Assembly: GCA_004799545.1 (NCBI GenBank)
Contig: SSMU01000008.1
Span: forward strand, 18,855 to 82,854
DNA length: 64,000 nt
Direction of reading: 5' to 3'
Source: Phenylobacterium sp.
Lineage (GTDB): Bacteria > Pseudomonadota > Alphaproteobacteria > Caulobacterales > Caulobacteraceae
The notes under the pieces are model-generated. The model was not told where the DNA came from and searched no databases. It was given only the letters and a program-made list of their open reading frames with translations. Within the stretch, counting starts at the first letter, position 1. Every line of letters begins with the position of its first letter. Positions 17,942-25,703 of the stretch are shown one piece after another. A program made the position numbers and the translations under genes.

Positions 17942-19093
17942 ATGACCGCCCCCGTCAAGCACGACTCCGCCGCCCACCACCGCCCCTGGCGCGCCATCCA
18001 GCGCCGGCCGTCGCGCAAGATCCGCGTCGGCGACGTGGAGGTCGGGGGCGATGCGCCGATCACCGTCCAGTCGATGACCAACACCCTGACGGCCGATGCG
18101 GCGGCGACCATCGAGCAGGTGCGACAGCTGGAAGAGGCCGGGGCCGACATCGTCCGCGTCTCCTGCCCGGACGAGGCCTCCACGGCGGCGTTCGGCGCCA
18201 TCGTCAAGGCGTCCAAGGTGCCGCTCGTGGCCGACATCCACTTCCACTACAAGCGCGCCATCGAGGCCGCCAAAGCCGGCGCCGCCTGCCTCAGGATCAA
18301 TCCCGGCAACATCGGCTCTCCCGACCGGGTGCGCGAGGTGATCCAGGCGGCCCGCGACCATGGCTGCTCCATGCGCATCGGGGTCAACGCCGGCTCCCTG
18401 GAGCGGGAGCTGCTGGAACGCTACGGCGAGCCCTGCCCCCAGGCCATGGTCGAGAGCGCGCTCAGCCACGCCCGCATCCTGCAGGACCACGACTTCCACG
18501 AGTTCAAGATCAGCGTGAAGGCCTCCGACGTCTTCATGACCGTAGCGGCTTACCAGATGCTGTCCGAGGCCATCGACTGCCCGCTGCACCTCGGCGTCAC
18601 CGAGGCCGGGGCGATGCGCAGCGGCACGGTGAAGTCCTCCATCGGCATGGGCGCCCTGCTCTGGGCCGGCATCGGCGACACCATCCGCGTCAGCCTCGCC
18701 GCCGATCCGGTGGAGGAGGTCAAGGTCGGCTTCGACATCCTGAAGTCGCTGGGCCTGCGGCATCGCGGGGTGAACATCATCGCCTGCCCGTCCTGCGCGC
18801 GGCAGGGCTTCAACGTCATCGAGACGGTGACCGAGCTTGAGGCGCGGCTGGCGCACATCTCCACCCCCATGAGCCTGTCGATCATCGGCTGCGTGGTGAA
18901 CGGCCCGGGCGAGGCCCTGATGACCGACGTCGGCTTCACCGGCGGCGGCAAGGGCGCGGGCATGGTCTATCTGGCGGGCCGGCCCGACCACAAGATGGAC
19001 AACGGCCAGATGGTCGACCACATCGTCGAGCTGGTCGAGGCCAAGGCCGCCGAACTGGCCGCGGCCGAGAAGACCCCGCTCGCGGCGGAATAG
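17942..19093 (+). CDS. ispG: 4-hydroxy-3-methylbut-2-enyl diphosphate synthase IspG (GcpE)
   Basis: Catalyses the penultimate step of the MEP isoprenoid pathway, reductive ring opening of MEcPP to HMBPP, using a [4Fe-4S] cluster. The 383-residue protein has the barrel signature [30 protein letters not shown] and LRINPGNIG, and the C-terminal cluster ligands in [12 protein letters not shown] and [12 protein letters not shown] (Cys-x2-Cys, a later Cys, and Glu). Length fits the bacterial family. It stands 78 bases after the RodZ-like gene on the same strand; co-transcription is possible. Confidence 0.97.
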   Translation: MTAPVKHDSAAHHRPWRAIQRRPSRKIRVGDVEVGGDAPITVQSMTNTLTADAAATIEQVRQLEEAGADIVRVSCPDEASTAAFGAIVKASKVPLVADIHFHYKRAIEAAKAGAACLRINPGNIGSPDRVREVIQAARDHGCSMRIGVNAGSLERELLERYGEPCPQAMVESALSHARILQDHDFHEFKISVKASDVFMTVAAYQMLSEAIDCPLHLGVTEAGAMRSGTVKSSIGMGALLWAGIGDTIRVSLAADPVEEVKVGFDILKSLGLRHRGVNIIACPSCARQGFNVIETVTELEARLAHISTPMSLSIIGCVVNGPGEALMTDVGFTGGGKGAGMVYLAGRPDHKMDNGQMVDHIVELVEAKAAELAAAEKTPLAAE

Positions 19094-19107
19094 TCCCTGA
19101 TCACAAA

Positions 19108-19125
19108 AGTGACGCCCGCGTCACT
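19108..19125. promoter_or_regulatory. Palindrome after ispG, TGACGC-N2-GCGTCA core
   Basis: AGTGACGC and GCGTCACT form an 8-bp inverted repeat around CC, 15 bases after the ispG stop and about 60 bases before the next start. The central 14 bases, TGACGC-N2-GCGTCA, match the core of the perfect palindrome at 56535-56558. It may be an operator for the following small gene or a weak terminator (TCTT follows). Confidence 0.4.
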
Positions 19126-19183
19126 CTTGCGCGGCCCGCTCAACCGCGCTTAGGTGTGCCCCCAACACCCCGGGAGGGACGAG

Positions 19184-19477
19184 ATGTCCGCGGACGGCAA
19201 CTGGAAGATCACGATCAACACCCCGATGGGCGCGCAGACGGTGAATGCGGCCATCACGACCAGCGGCGACACCTTCACGGGTACGACCGAAGGCCAGATG
19301 GGCAAGCAGGAAGTCAGCGGGAAGGTCAACGGCGACACCCTGACCTGGAGCGCCAACATCACCAATCCGATGCCGATGACCCTCGAGTTCGAGGCCAAGG
19401 TCGACGGCGACAAGATGACCGGCAACGTCAAGCTCGGCATGTTCGGCAACGCGCCGCTCTCGGGCGAACGCGTCTAG
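19184..19477 (+). CDS. Small conserved beta-rich protein of unknown function
   Basis: A 97-residue protein without signal peptide or transmembrane helix. It reads as repeated beta-strands: WKITINTPMGAQTVNAAI, TSGDTFTGTTEG, KQEVSGKVNGDTLTWSANI, MTLEFEAKVDGDKMTGNVKLG. This alternating pattern looks like a small antiparallel beta sheet or barrel of the kind annotated as hypothetical in Caulobacterales and sphingomonads (from memory, unchecked). Start ATG 19184 has GGGAGGGACGAG directly upstream. It is followed by a clear terminator and so forms a one-gene unit. Function unknown. Confidence 0.75.
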   Translation: MSADGNWKITINTPMGAQTVNAAITTSGDTFTGTTEGQMGKQEVSGKVNGDTLTWSANITNPMPMTLEFEAKVDGDKMTGNVKLGMFGNAPLSGERV

Positions 19478-19506
19478 GCCCTACGCGCCACGTCGCGCAT
19501 CAAAGA

Positions 19507-19530
19507 GCCCTCCCCGGCGACGGGGAGGGC
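19507..19530 (+). terminator. Rho-independent terminator
   Basis: GCCCTCCCC and GGGGAGGGC form a perfect 9-bp stem around GGCGAC, followed by TTTCTGTTT. It ends the transcript of the small gene at 19184 and may also serve the opposing gene that ends at 19566. Confidence 0.85.
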
Positions 19531-19565
19531 TTTCTGTTTCCCGCACCGCAGCGCGGGAAAGGACG

Positions 19566-19838
19566 CTACTTCTTGGGCGTCACCGCGCCGGCGACGCTGT
19601 CGGCGGCATGGCCGACGCTGGAGGCCGCCCCGGTCACCGCGCTGGTGCGCAGGTTGTCGTTGCGGGTCTGGGTCAGCAGGAAGAAGGCCACGATCGCCAC
19701 CAGGGCCAGCACCGCGATCCCGATGATCACGCCGCCGAGGCCGGAGCCGCCGCGTTCGACGACGGTCGTGCCGCTATCGCGCTCCGTCACGCGCTCGGTG
19801 GTGCCGTCCGGATGTTCGGTGACTCGTTCGGTCGCCAT
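19566..19838 (-). CDS. Small single-pass membrane protein of unknown function
   Basis: A 90-residue protein with a charged, Thr/Glu-rich N-terminus (MATERVTEHPDGTTERVTER, with ERVTE-type repeats), a glycine hinge, one strong transmembrane helix (about 35-55, GGVIIGIAVLALVAIVAFFLL) and a short Ala/Gly/Ser C-terminus. Start ATG 19838 is preceded by GGAGAAACGAG. It is divergent from prfA. No enzymatic motif is visible; a small membrane stress or envelope protein is possible, but this is not shown by the sequence. Confidence 0.75.
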   Translation of the reverse strand: MATERVTEHPDGTTERVTERDSGTTVVERGGSGLGGVIIGIAVLALVAIVAFFLLTQTRNDNLRTSAVTGAASSVGHAADSVAGAVTPKK

Positions 19839-19987
19839 GTCTCGTTTCTCCATATTACCGGCGCCGTAACCGCTCCGAGCCGGGCTCCGTTCCAATCCTG
19901 CAACAATCGGTGTCGAACGCGCCGTTTGGCGCCTTGGCCGCGGAAGGCTAGAGAAGCGTCCCGCCAACTCAGGGGCTCTTGAGACCG

Positions 19988-21064
19988 TTGCGACTTCCCC
20001 AGGCCAGGCTCGACCAGGTGCTTGATCGCTTCCGCGAGGTCGAGGCCCGCATGGCCGCCGCCACCGACGGCGCCGAGATCGTGCGGCTCGCCAAGGAGCA
20101 CGCCGAGCTGAAGCCGGTGGCCGATGTCGTCCTCAAGCTCGAGCAGGCGCGCGGCGCCATCCCCGACCTCCAGGAGATGATCGACAGCGGCGATCCGGAG
20201 CTCGCCGAGATGGCCCGCGCCGATCTGGACCAGCTCAATACGGGCCTGCCGGACCTGGAGCGCGAGGTGGCCCTGCTGCTGGCCCCCAAGGACAGGGACG
20301 AGAACGCCTCGGCCATCCTCGAAGTCAGGGCCGGCACCGGCGGCGACGAGGCGGCCCTGTTCGCCGGCGATCTGTTCCGCATGTACCAGCGCTACGCCCA
20401 GACCCGCGGCTGGCGCGTCGAGCTCGAAAGCGCCTCCGAGGGCGAGATGGGCGGCTACAAGGAGGTCATCGCCTCGATCACCGGCGACGGGGTGTTCGGC
20501 CGGCTGAAGTTCGAGAGCGGCGTCCACCGGGTGCAGCGGGTGCCCGACACCGAGGCGCAAGGCCGCATCCACACCTCCGCCGCCACGGTCGCCGTCCTGC
20601 CGGAGCCCGAGGACATCGACATCGACATCCGCGACCAGGACCTCAGGATCGACACCTACCGCTCCTCGGGGGCCGGCGGCCAGCACGTCAACAAGACCGA
20701 CAGCGCCGTGCGCATCACCCACCTGCCGACCGGCATCGTGGTGACCTCCTCGGAGAAGTCGCAGCACCAGAACCGCGCCCGGGCCATGAAGGCCCTGCAG
20801 GTCAAGCTCTACGACCAGCAGCGCGAGGCCGCCGACACCGCCCGCTCCGACGCCCGCAAGGCCCAGGTGGGCTCCGGCGACCGTTCCGAGCGCATCCGCA
20901 CCTACAACTTCCCGCAAGGCCGGGTCACCGACCATCGCATCAACCTGACCCTCTACAACCTGCCCAAGGTCATGGAGGGCGAGGCCCTCGACGACGTCAT
21001 CGAGCCGCTGATCGCCGAAGATCAGGCCGCCCGCCTGGCGGCGCTGGAGGAGGAGCTGGCCTAA
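19988..21064 (+). CDS. prfA: Peptide chain release factor 1
   Basis: Recognises UAA and UAG in the ribosomal A site and triggers peptide release. The catalytic [17 protein letters not shown] segment places GGQ at residues 230-232, and the codon-recognition domain precedes it. Length of about 358 residues is standard. There is no ATG near the N-terminus: the choice is TTG 19988 (giving [15 protein letters not shown], the usual N-terminus) or TTG 19979, only 3 bases after AGGGG. I prefer 19988. Its Gln is the substrate of PrmC, encoded at 23460. Stop overlaps the convergent gene by 4 bases. Confidence 0.95.
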   Translation: MRLPQARLDQVLDRFREVEARMAAATDGAEIVRLAKEHAELKPVADVVLKLEQARGAIPDLQEMIDSGDPELAEMARADLDQLNTGLPDLEREVALLLAPKDRDENASAILEVRAGTGGDEAALFAGDLFRMYQRYAQTRGWRVELESASEGEMGGYKEVIASITGDGVFGRLKFESGVHRVQRVPDTEAQGRIHTSAATVAVLPEPEDIDIDIRDQDLRIDTYRSSGAGGQHVNKTDSAVRITHLPTGIVVTSSEKSQHQNRARAMKALQVKLYDQQREAADTARSDARKAQVGSGDRSERIRTYNFPQGRVTDHRINLTLYNLPKVMEGEALDDVIEPLIAEDQAARLAALEEELA

Positions 21065-21651
21065 CCCGCCAGCGGGAAGCGGCCGAGCACTTGCTGGCGA
21101 CCGGCCGCGGTGTGCAGCAGCACGAACTCGCGGACCCGCCAGACAATCGGATCGATGCGCCGCTCCGCCACCTCATGCTCGCCGCGCAGCAGGGTCAGGT
21201 GCGGGATGAACTGGCGCGCCGGGCCTTGCGCCAGGCCCGCGCGCCGCAGGACGCCATGGATCTCGCCCGCCAGCCGTTCGACGCCGATCGTCCCGTCTTC
21301 GCCGCGCAGCACCAGCGGGCGGCGGCCTGCAGACCCCTTCCAGCTCACCACCCGGTCCAGCGCGACGGTGAAGGCCGGCCGGGCGACCTGCGCCGCCCAC
21401 CGGCAGGCCTCGGCGACGAGTTCCGCAGCCGGCGCCTCGGCGGTGTGGCCGAGGGAGATCAGCGAGATGTGCCACCGCGAGGCCGGCGCCGCCCGCGCCG
21501 CGCCCGCGAACCGCTTGGCCAGGGCCTCGCTCAACGGCGCGATCCGCTCGGCCGCCGGCCCGTCGGGCTGCAGCGCGTAGTACAGCCGATGGCCGTCCTC
21601 CGGCGGCAGGAGCCGCCGCCGCGGCTCGGCGGTGAGGGTGAACATGTTCAT
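21061..21651 (-). CDS. 2'-5' RNA ligase / LigT-like phosphoesterase family protein
   Basis: A 196-residue 2H phosphoesterase-fold protein. The two catalytic tetrapeptides of the superfamily are present: HISL at residues 61-64 and HLTL at 151-154, spaced as in ThpR/LigT. Family members hydrolyse 2',3'-cyclic phosphates or join RNA ends in vitro; the cellular role is generally unclear. It starts at ATG 21651, with M3 as an alternative. It is convergent with prfA (stops overlap in CTAA) and divergent from the MOSC gene. Confidence 0.85.
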   Translation of the reverse strand: MNMFTLTAEPRRRLLPPEDGHRLYYALQPDGPAAERIAPLSEALAKRFAGAARAAPASRWHISLISLGHTAEAPAAELVAEACRWAAQVARPAFTVALDRVVSWKGSAGRRPLVLRGEDGTIGVERLAGEIHGVLRRAGLAQGPARQFIPHLTLLRGEHEVAERRIDPIVWRVREFVLLHTAAGRQQVLGRFPLAG

Positions 21652-21738
21652 GTTGTGTTCTTATCGCAACCCAGCCGTGCGCACCACGGGAATCCTTGGC
21701 CCTTGCCGCGCGGCCCCCTCACCGGCTAGGCCTCCGCC

Positions 21739-22524
21739 ATGACCGGCCACGTCGCGGGCATCTTCCGGCATCCTGTGAAGGGCTTCACGCCCGAGGCCCT
21801 GAGCGCGGTCGACCTGGCCCCCGGCCGCGGCTTCCCGCACGATCGGATCTACGCCGTCGAGAACGGACCCTGCGGCTTCGATCCCACCGCGCCCGCCTTC
21901 ATCTCCAAGCAGAAGTTCACCGTGCTGGCCGCCCTGCCCAAGGTCGCCGCCGTGCGCACCCGCTACCACGAGGCCTCGGGCGACCTGGAGGCCACCGCCC
22001 CCGGCGCCCCGCCCTTCTTCGGCCGGCTCGCGGAGGAGGCTGGCCGCACCGCCTTCGCCGACTGGCTGGCCGAGATTCTCGGCGACGAGGCGCCGGGGCC
22101 GCTGAAGGTGCAGGCGGCGCCGGAGAGCTGGCGGTTCACCGACCATCCGCTGGGGCAGGTCTCGATCGTCAACCTGGCGAGCGTCGCCGACCTCGGGCGC
22201 CGGATGGGCGTCGAGCTCGACCCCTTGCGCTTCCGCGCCAACCTCTATGTCGACGGCTGGCCCGCCTGGGCGGAACACGGCTGGGCCGGCCGCCGGCTGA
22301 TGCTCGGCTGGGCGGAGGCGGAGGTCTTCAAGCCCATCGTCCGCTGCGCCGCCCCCGACGTGAACCCCGACACCGCCGAGCGCGACATCGAGGTCACCAA
22401 GGCGCTGTTCGACGCCTTCGGCCACATGAACTGCGGGATCTATGTCCGCGTGACCCAGCCCGGCCGGGTCAGTCTGGGCGACGCCTGCACGGCTCCGCAG
22501 CTCAAGGCCGTCTCCGCGTCCTGA
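21739..22524 (+). CDS. MOSC-domain protein
   Basis: A 261-residue protein with an N-terminal MOSC beta-barrel half (GIFRHPVKGFTPEAL, LAPGRGFPHDRIYAVENG) and a C-terminal MOSC core (RFRANLYVDG, MLGWAEAEVFKPIVRC, RCAAPDVNPDTAERD). MOSC proteins bind the molybdenum cofactor or handle sulphur; relatives include YcbX/YiiM and mitochondrial amidoxime reductase. The Cys in PIVRCAAP matches the conserved cofactor-ligand position of the family. A link to the molybdate operon at 43-48 kb is plausible but only inferred. Start ATG 21739; it ends 9 bases before the convergent oxygenase gene. Confidence 0.85.
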   Translation: MTGHVAGIFRHPVKGFTPEALSAVDLAPGRGFPHDRIYAVENGPCGFDPTAPAFISKQKFTVLAALPKVAAVRTRYHEASGDLEATAPGAPPFFGRLAEEAGRTAFADWLAEILGDEAPGPLKVQAAPESWRFTDHPLGQVSIVNLASVADLGRRMGVELDPLRFRANLYVDGWPAWAEHGWAGRRLMLGWAEAEVFKPIVRCAAPDVNPDTAERDIEVTKALFDAFGHMNCGIYVRVTQPGRVSLGDACTAPQLKAVSAS

Positions 22525-22533
22525 ACCTTCGCC

Positions 22534-23358
22534 TCACTGGTTTTTCCAGAAGTCCGCCATAGCCGCCTGCACCTTGCCGCTGTCATCGGGGCGGTCGCGC
22601 CAGAGGGTGGAGTGCTCGTCGTGCGGCAGCCGTTCGTAGGTGTAGTAGTAGAGCGCCAGCGACCGGCGCACCCTGTCCGGCGGACAGGTCATCGGCTTCG
22701 GGTGGCCGTGGAAGGATATGTCGCTGGTCGAGAAGATGACCGCGCGGTTGAACAGCGGCGCTACGCGCTCGGCGCAGGCGCTCATGTCGCGGTTCCACAA
22801 TTCGAGATCGCCGCCCCAGGCCTCCTCCCAACCCTCGTTGAAGTAGAGCAGCAGGTTCAGCCGGCGGTACAGCTGGGTGACGGGATGGATGTTGAAGTCG
22901 GCATGGATGGCCAGCTTCCCGCCGCTCAGGATCTGGTGGAACCCCGCGCCCCACATGTATGGATCGGGAACCAGGCCGGCCACGCCGGTGAGCGCGCTCA
23001 GGAACTCCAGGAACGGCCGGCCGGTCAGGAAGGCGATCAGCCGCGTGCTTTCGGGCCCGAGGTTCGGGACGTCGCGCCAGGCGAACTTGCGCTCCTGCAG
23101 GTGCTCCACGTCGGCGGTGAACAGCGAGTTGGGCGCGAGCGGCGACGGGATCTCGGCGGCGACGCGGCGCAGCAGGCCAGGCTCGAACCAGTCGTCGAGC
23201 ACGATATGCTGGAACGGCTGGGCGTCGCGGTAGGCAGGGGCGAGCGCGGCGGCCTCTTGACCGAAATCGGCGCCCCTGGGCATGACGTCGAAATAGGTCG
23301 GCGTCTGCGGCGCGGACCAGCGGTCGTCTTGCGTGCGAGGCCAGAGATCTTTCAGCAT
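22534..23358 (-). CDS. 2-oxoglutarate/Fe(II)-dependent oxygenase (prolyl hydroxylase-like)
   Basis: A 274-residue double-stranded beta-helix oxygenase. Iron ligands: His152 and Asp154 in IHADFN and a later His in SFHGHP (217 or 219); Arg232 in VRRSLALYYYT is the 2-oxoglutarate ligand. LYRRLNLLLYFNEGW and WGGDLELWNRD match the P4Hc/SM-20-like group, which hydroxylates proteins or, in bacteria, sugars and other small molecules. The substrate is unknown. It is divergent from prmC by 101 bases. Confidence 0.85.
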   Translation of the reverse strand: MLKDLWPRTQDDRWSAPQTPTYFDVMPRGADFGQEAAALAPAYRDAQPFQHIVLDDWFEPGLLRRVAAEIPSPLAPNSLFTADVEHLQERKFAWRDVPNLGPESTRLIAFLTGRPFLEFLSALTGVAGLVPDPYMWGAGFHQILSGGKLAIHADFNIHPVTQLYRRLNLLLYFNEGWEEAWGGDLELWNRDMSACAERVAPLFNRAVIFSTSDISFHGHPKPMTCPPDRVRRSLALYYYTYERLPHDEHSTLWRDRPDDSGKVQAAMADFWKNQ

Positions 23359-23459
23359 GGTCGTTCTTCCCGGCGCTTCGCGTGTCCGGAATATAGGGGC
23401 GCGCTTCGAGGCGCGTCCACCGCCCGCGGGGGCGGCCTGAGCCGCGCGGGCGCGGCGCG

Positions 23460-24329
23460 ATGACGCTCACCCTCCTGCAGGCCTGGCAGTCCGCCAAGAA
23501 GCGGCTGGAGGACGCCGGTCTCGCCGGCCCGGTGATCGACGCCCGCCTGCTGGTCGAGGCCGCCGCTGAGGCCACCCGCGCCGACATCGTCACCGATCCC
23601 CACCGGCCGCTGTCGCCGGCGCAGGAACAGACGCTCACAGACTACCTGTCCCGCCGCGAGCACCGCGAGCCGGTCAGCCAGATCCTCGGCCGCAAGGGGT
23701 TCTGGAAGATCATGCTCGGCGTGAACAGCCACGTCCTGACGCCGCGACCCGATACCGAGACCGTGGTCGACGTGGCCCTGAAGGACTTTCCCGAGCACGC
23801 GGCCTGGTCGGTGCTCGACCTGGGCGTCGGGTCCGGCGCCATCCTGCTCTCGATCCTCGCCGAGCGCCCGGCGGCGCGCGGGCTGGGCGTCGATATTTCG
23901 CCGGAGGCGATCGCGGTGGCGCGCGACAACGCCGCGGGCCTGGGCCTGGCGTCCCGCGTCGCCCTGCTGCGCGGCGACTGGACCTCCGGCCTGGCGGAGG
24001 CGAACTTCGACCTGGTGGTGGCCAATCCGCCCTATATCGCCACCGACATCATCGAGACCCTCGAGCCCGAGGTCAGCCGCTGGGAGCCGCGCCTGGCGCT
24101 GGACGGCGGCGCCGACGGGCTCGACGCCTACCGCACCCTGGCGCCGGAGATCCTGCGGGTCCTGAAGCCCGGCGGCCGCTTCGCCGTGGAGATCGGCTAC
24201 GACCAGAAGGAGGCGGTCGAGGCCCTGTTCGGCGGCGCCGGCGCGGTCGAGGTGCGCACCGTCCGCGACCTCGCCGACCGCGACCGCGTTGTCGCGGGTG
24301 CGAAAAAGCCCTTGGAAAGTAAGGCCTGA
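23460..24329 (+). CDS. prmC: Release factor glutamine methyltransferase PrmC (HemK)
   Basis: N5-methylates the Gln of the GGQ motif in release factors 1 and 2. The 289-residue protein has an N-terminal helical domain that grips the factor, a SAM motif VLDLGVGSGAILLSIL and the catalytic NPPY at residues 189-192. Length is typical. Its substrate gene prfA is 2.4 kb upstream on the same strand, separated by three genes on both strands, so the ancestral prfA-prmC operon appears interrupted. The next 250 bases hold only promoter-like sequence, including GAGTC and GACTC, which match the GANTC methylation site of CcrM. Confidence 0.95.
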   Translation: MTLTLLQAWQSAKKRLEDAGLAGPVIDARLLVEAAAEATRADIVTDPHRPLSPAQEQTLTDYLSRREHREPVSQILGRKGFWKIMLGVNSHVLTPRPDTETVVDVALKDFPEHAAWSVLDLGVGSGAILLSILAERPAARGLGVDISPEAIAVARDNAAGLGLASRVALLRGDWTSGLAEANFDLVVANPPYIATDIIETLEPEVSRWEPRLALDGGADGLDAYRTLAPEILRVLKPGGRFAVEIGYDQKEAVEALFGGAGAVEVRTVRDLADRDRVVAGAKKPLESKA

Positions 24330-24579
24330 CTCGCTACGTAGAGTCTGTCTCCACCCAATCGTCGGCTTCAGGTCAAGTCGTCCGCCCCGGACGAACGAGA
24401 CTCCCGGCAAGGCGCGACGCTTCTAAAAAAAGCCTCTCGCTGAACAGCTCAGGGCGGAAGACGGGGAACACCTAGCGTCTTCAACATCTGCCGGGCCATT
24501 TGCCCGATCCCGCTGAAGGCCAGGCGACCTCTCGCAAGGTCCGCTCGGGGAATGAGCCTAAGAACACGGTCGTAAAATA

Positions 24580-25668
24580 ATGAGAGATTTCAAGGGTATG
24601 AAGCGCCAGCGTGGGCGCAACCGCGGTGGCGGCAGCAGCGGCGGCGGGAAGCCGCAGCAGCAGAACGCCAACCGCGCGTTCGATTCCAACGGGCCGGAGG
24701 GCATCAAGGTCCGCGGCAACGCCCAGCACGTCTTCGAGAAGTACCAGCAGCTGGCGCGCGACGCCGGCTCGGCCGGCGACCGGGTGCTCGCCGAGAACTA
24801 CCTGCAGCACGCCGAACACTATTTCCGCCTGCTCCGCGCCCTGCAGCCGCAGCGGCCGCCGAGCGAGATCCTCGGACGCGACCAGTTCGCCTCCGGCTAC
24901 GACATCGACTTCGAGGACGAGACCACGCCGCAGGGCGTCGACGGTCCGGACGAGAGCGAGACCTCCGAGGAGTCCGGCGAGAACCGCGACCGCGGCGGCT
25001 GGCAGGACCGGCCCCGAGACGACCGTCAACGCGATGATCGCCAACGCGACGATCGGCCGAGGGACGAGCGTCCCAGAGACGACCGACCCAGGGACGATCG
25101 CCCCAGGGATGACCGGCCGCGCGATGACCGCCCCCGGGACGACCGTCCGCGCAACGACCGCGGCCGCGACCGCTGGCGCGACGAGCGCCCCAGAGATGAT
25201 CGGCCCAGAGACGACAGGCCCAGAGATGACCGGCCGAGGGATGATCGTCCGCGCGAGGATCGCCCTCGCGACGATCGCCAACGCGACGACCGCGTCCGCG
25301 CCGACCGCGACGACCGGCCGAGGGATGACCGTCCGAGAGACGAGCGCCCCAGGGATGAGCGTCCCCGCGACGACCGTCCGCGCGGCGATCGTTTCGAGCG
25401 CCAGGACCGCAACAGCGGCGAGCGCGCCGAGCGCGATCCGCTCGCCGTGGTCGAACCTCAGGCCGCGGCCCCGCTCGGCGGCTCCCCGGTGCTGCGCGAC
25501 TCCGACGGCGGCGAAAGCCACGCCCCGGCCTTCCTGCAGGCGCCCACCCGTCGCGAGACCGCCAGCGAGGACGCCCCCGCCGCGCCCCGCCCCAAGCGCC
25601 GCCGCACCGTGCGCAGCGCCGACGGCGACCCGGCCGGTCCCGCCGCCAGCAAGACCGAAGAAGCTTAG
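24580..25668 (+). CDS. DUF4167-domain protein with Arg-Asp pentapeptide array
   Basis: A 362-residue protein. Residues 1-105 are the DUF4167 region typical of alphaproteobacteria, with a basic Gly/Gln-rich start (MKRQRGRNRGGGSSGGGKPQ) and a helical core (NAQHVFEKYQQLARDAGSAG, NYLQHAEHYFRLLRAL). Residues 146-270 are about 25 copies of R-D-D-R-P with variants. The tail is Ala/Pro-rich with basic clusters. The composition suggests an RNA- or ribosome-associated disordered protein, but the function is unknown. The ATG at 24580 gives MRDFKGMKRQ; M7 is an alternative. Followed by a strong hairpin. Confidence 0.85.
   Translation: MRDFKGMKRQRGRNRGGGSSGGGKPQQQNANRAFDSNGPEGIKVRGNAQHVFEKYQQLARDAGSAGDRVLAENYLQHAEHYFRLLRALQPQRPPSEILGRDQFASGYDIDFEDETTPQGVDGPDESETSEESGENRDRGGWQDRPRDDRQRDDRQRDDRPRDERPRDDRPRDDRPRDDRPRDDRPRDDRPRNDRGRDRWRDERPRDDRPRDDRPRDDRPRDDRPREDRPRDDRQRDDRVRADRDDRPRDDRPRDERPRDERPRDDRPRGDRFERQDRNSGERAERDPLAVVEPQAAAPLGGSPVLRDSDGGESHAPAFLQAPTRRETASEDAPAAPRPKRRRTVRSADGDPAGPAASKTEEA
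25015..25389 (+). repeat. Tandem 15-bp coding repeat (RDDRP array)
   Basis: About 25 tandem 15-bp units encoding R-D-D-R-P or close variants (RDERP, RNDRG, REDRP, RDDRQ). Phase breaks at residues 196-200 (GRDRW) and 240-245 (RADRDD) divide it into three blocks. Codons differ between units (gac/gat, cgt/cgc/cgg), so the array is old or under protein-level selection rather than freshly expanded. Confidence 0.9.
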
Positions 25669-25672
25669 GCGT

Positions 25673-25700
25673 CCATCCCTCCTCTTCGGGGGAGGGATGG
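25673..25700. terminator. Bidirectional hairpin terminator
   Basis: CCATCCCTCC and GGAGGGATGG form a 10-bp stem with loop TCTTCGGG, located between the convergent DUF4167 and TonB-receptor genes (5 and 4 bases from the stops). There is no long T-run on either side. Confidence 0.6.
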
Positions 25701-25703
25701 CCC

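Noticed and set aside
25015..25389. Assembly artefact in the repeat array
   Set aside because: Codons vary between units and the frame is kept through to a plausible C-terminus, which argues for a genuine sequence.
25026..25412. Antisense frame encoding Arg-Ser-Ser-Leu-Gly repeats
   Set aside because: It is only the complement of the RDDRP array. It has no ribosome site, and the sense frame belongs to a DUF4167 protein.
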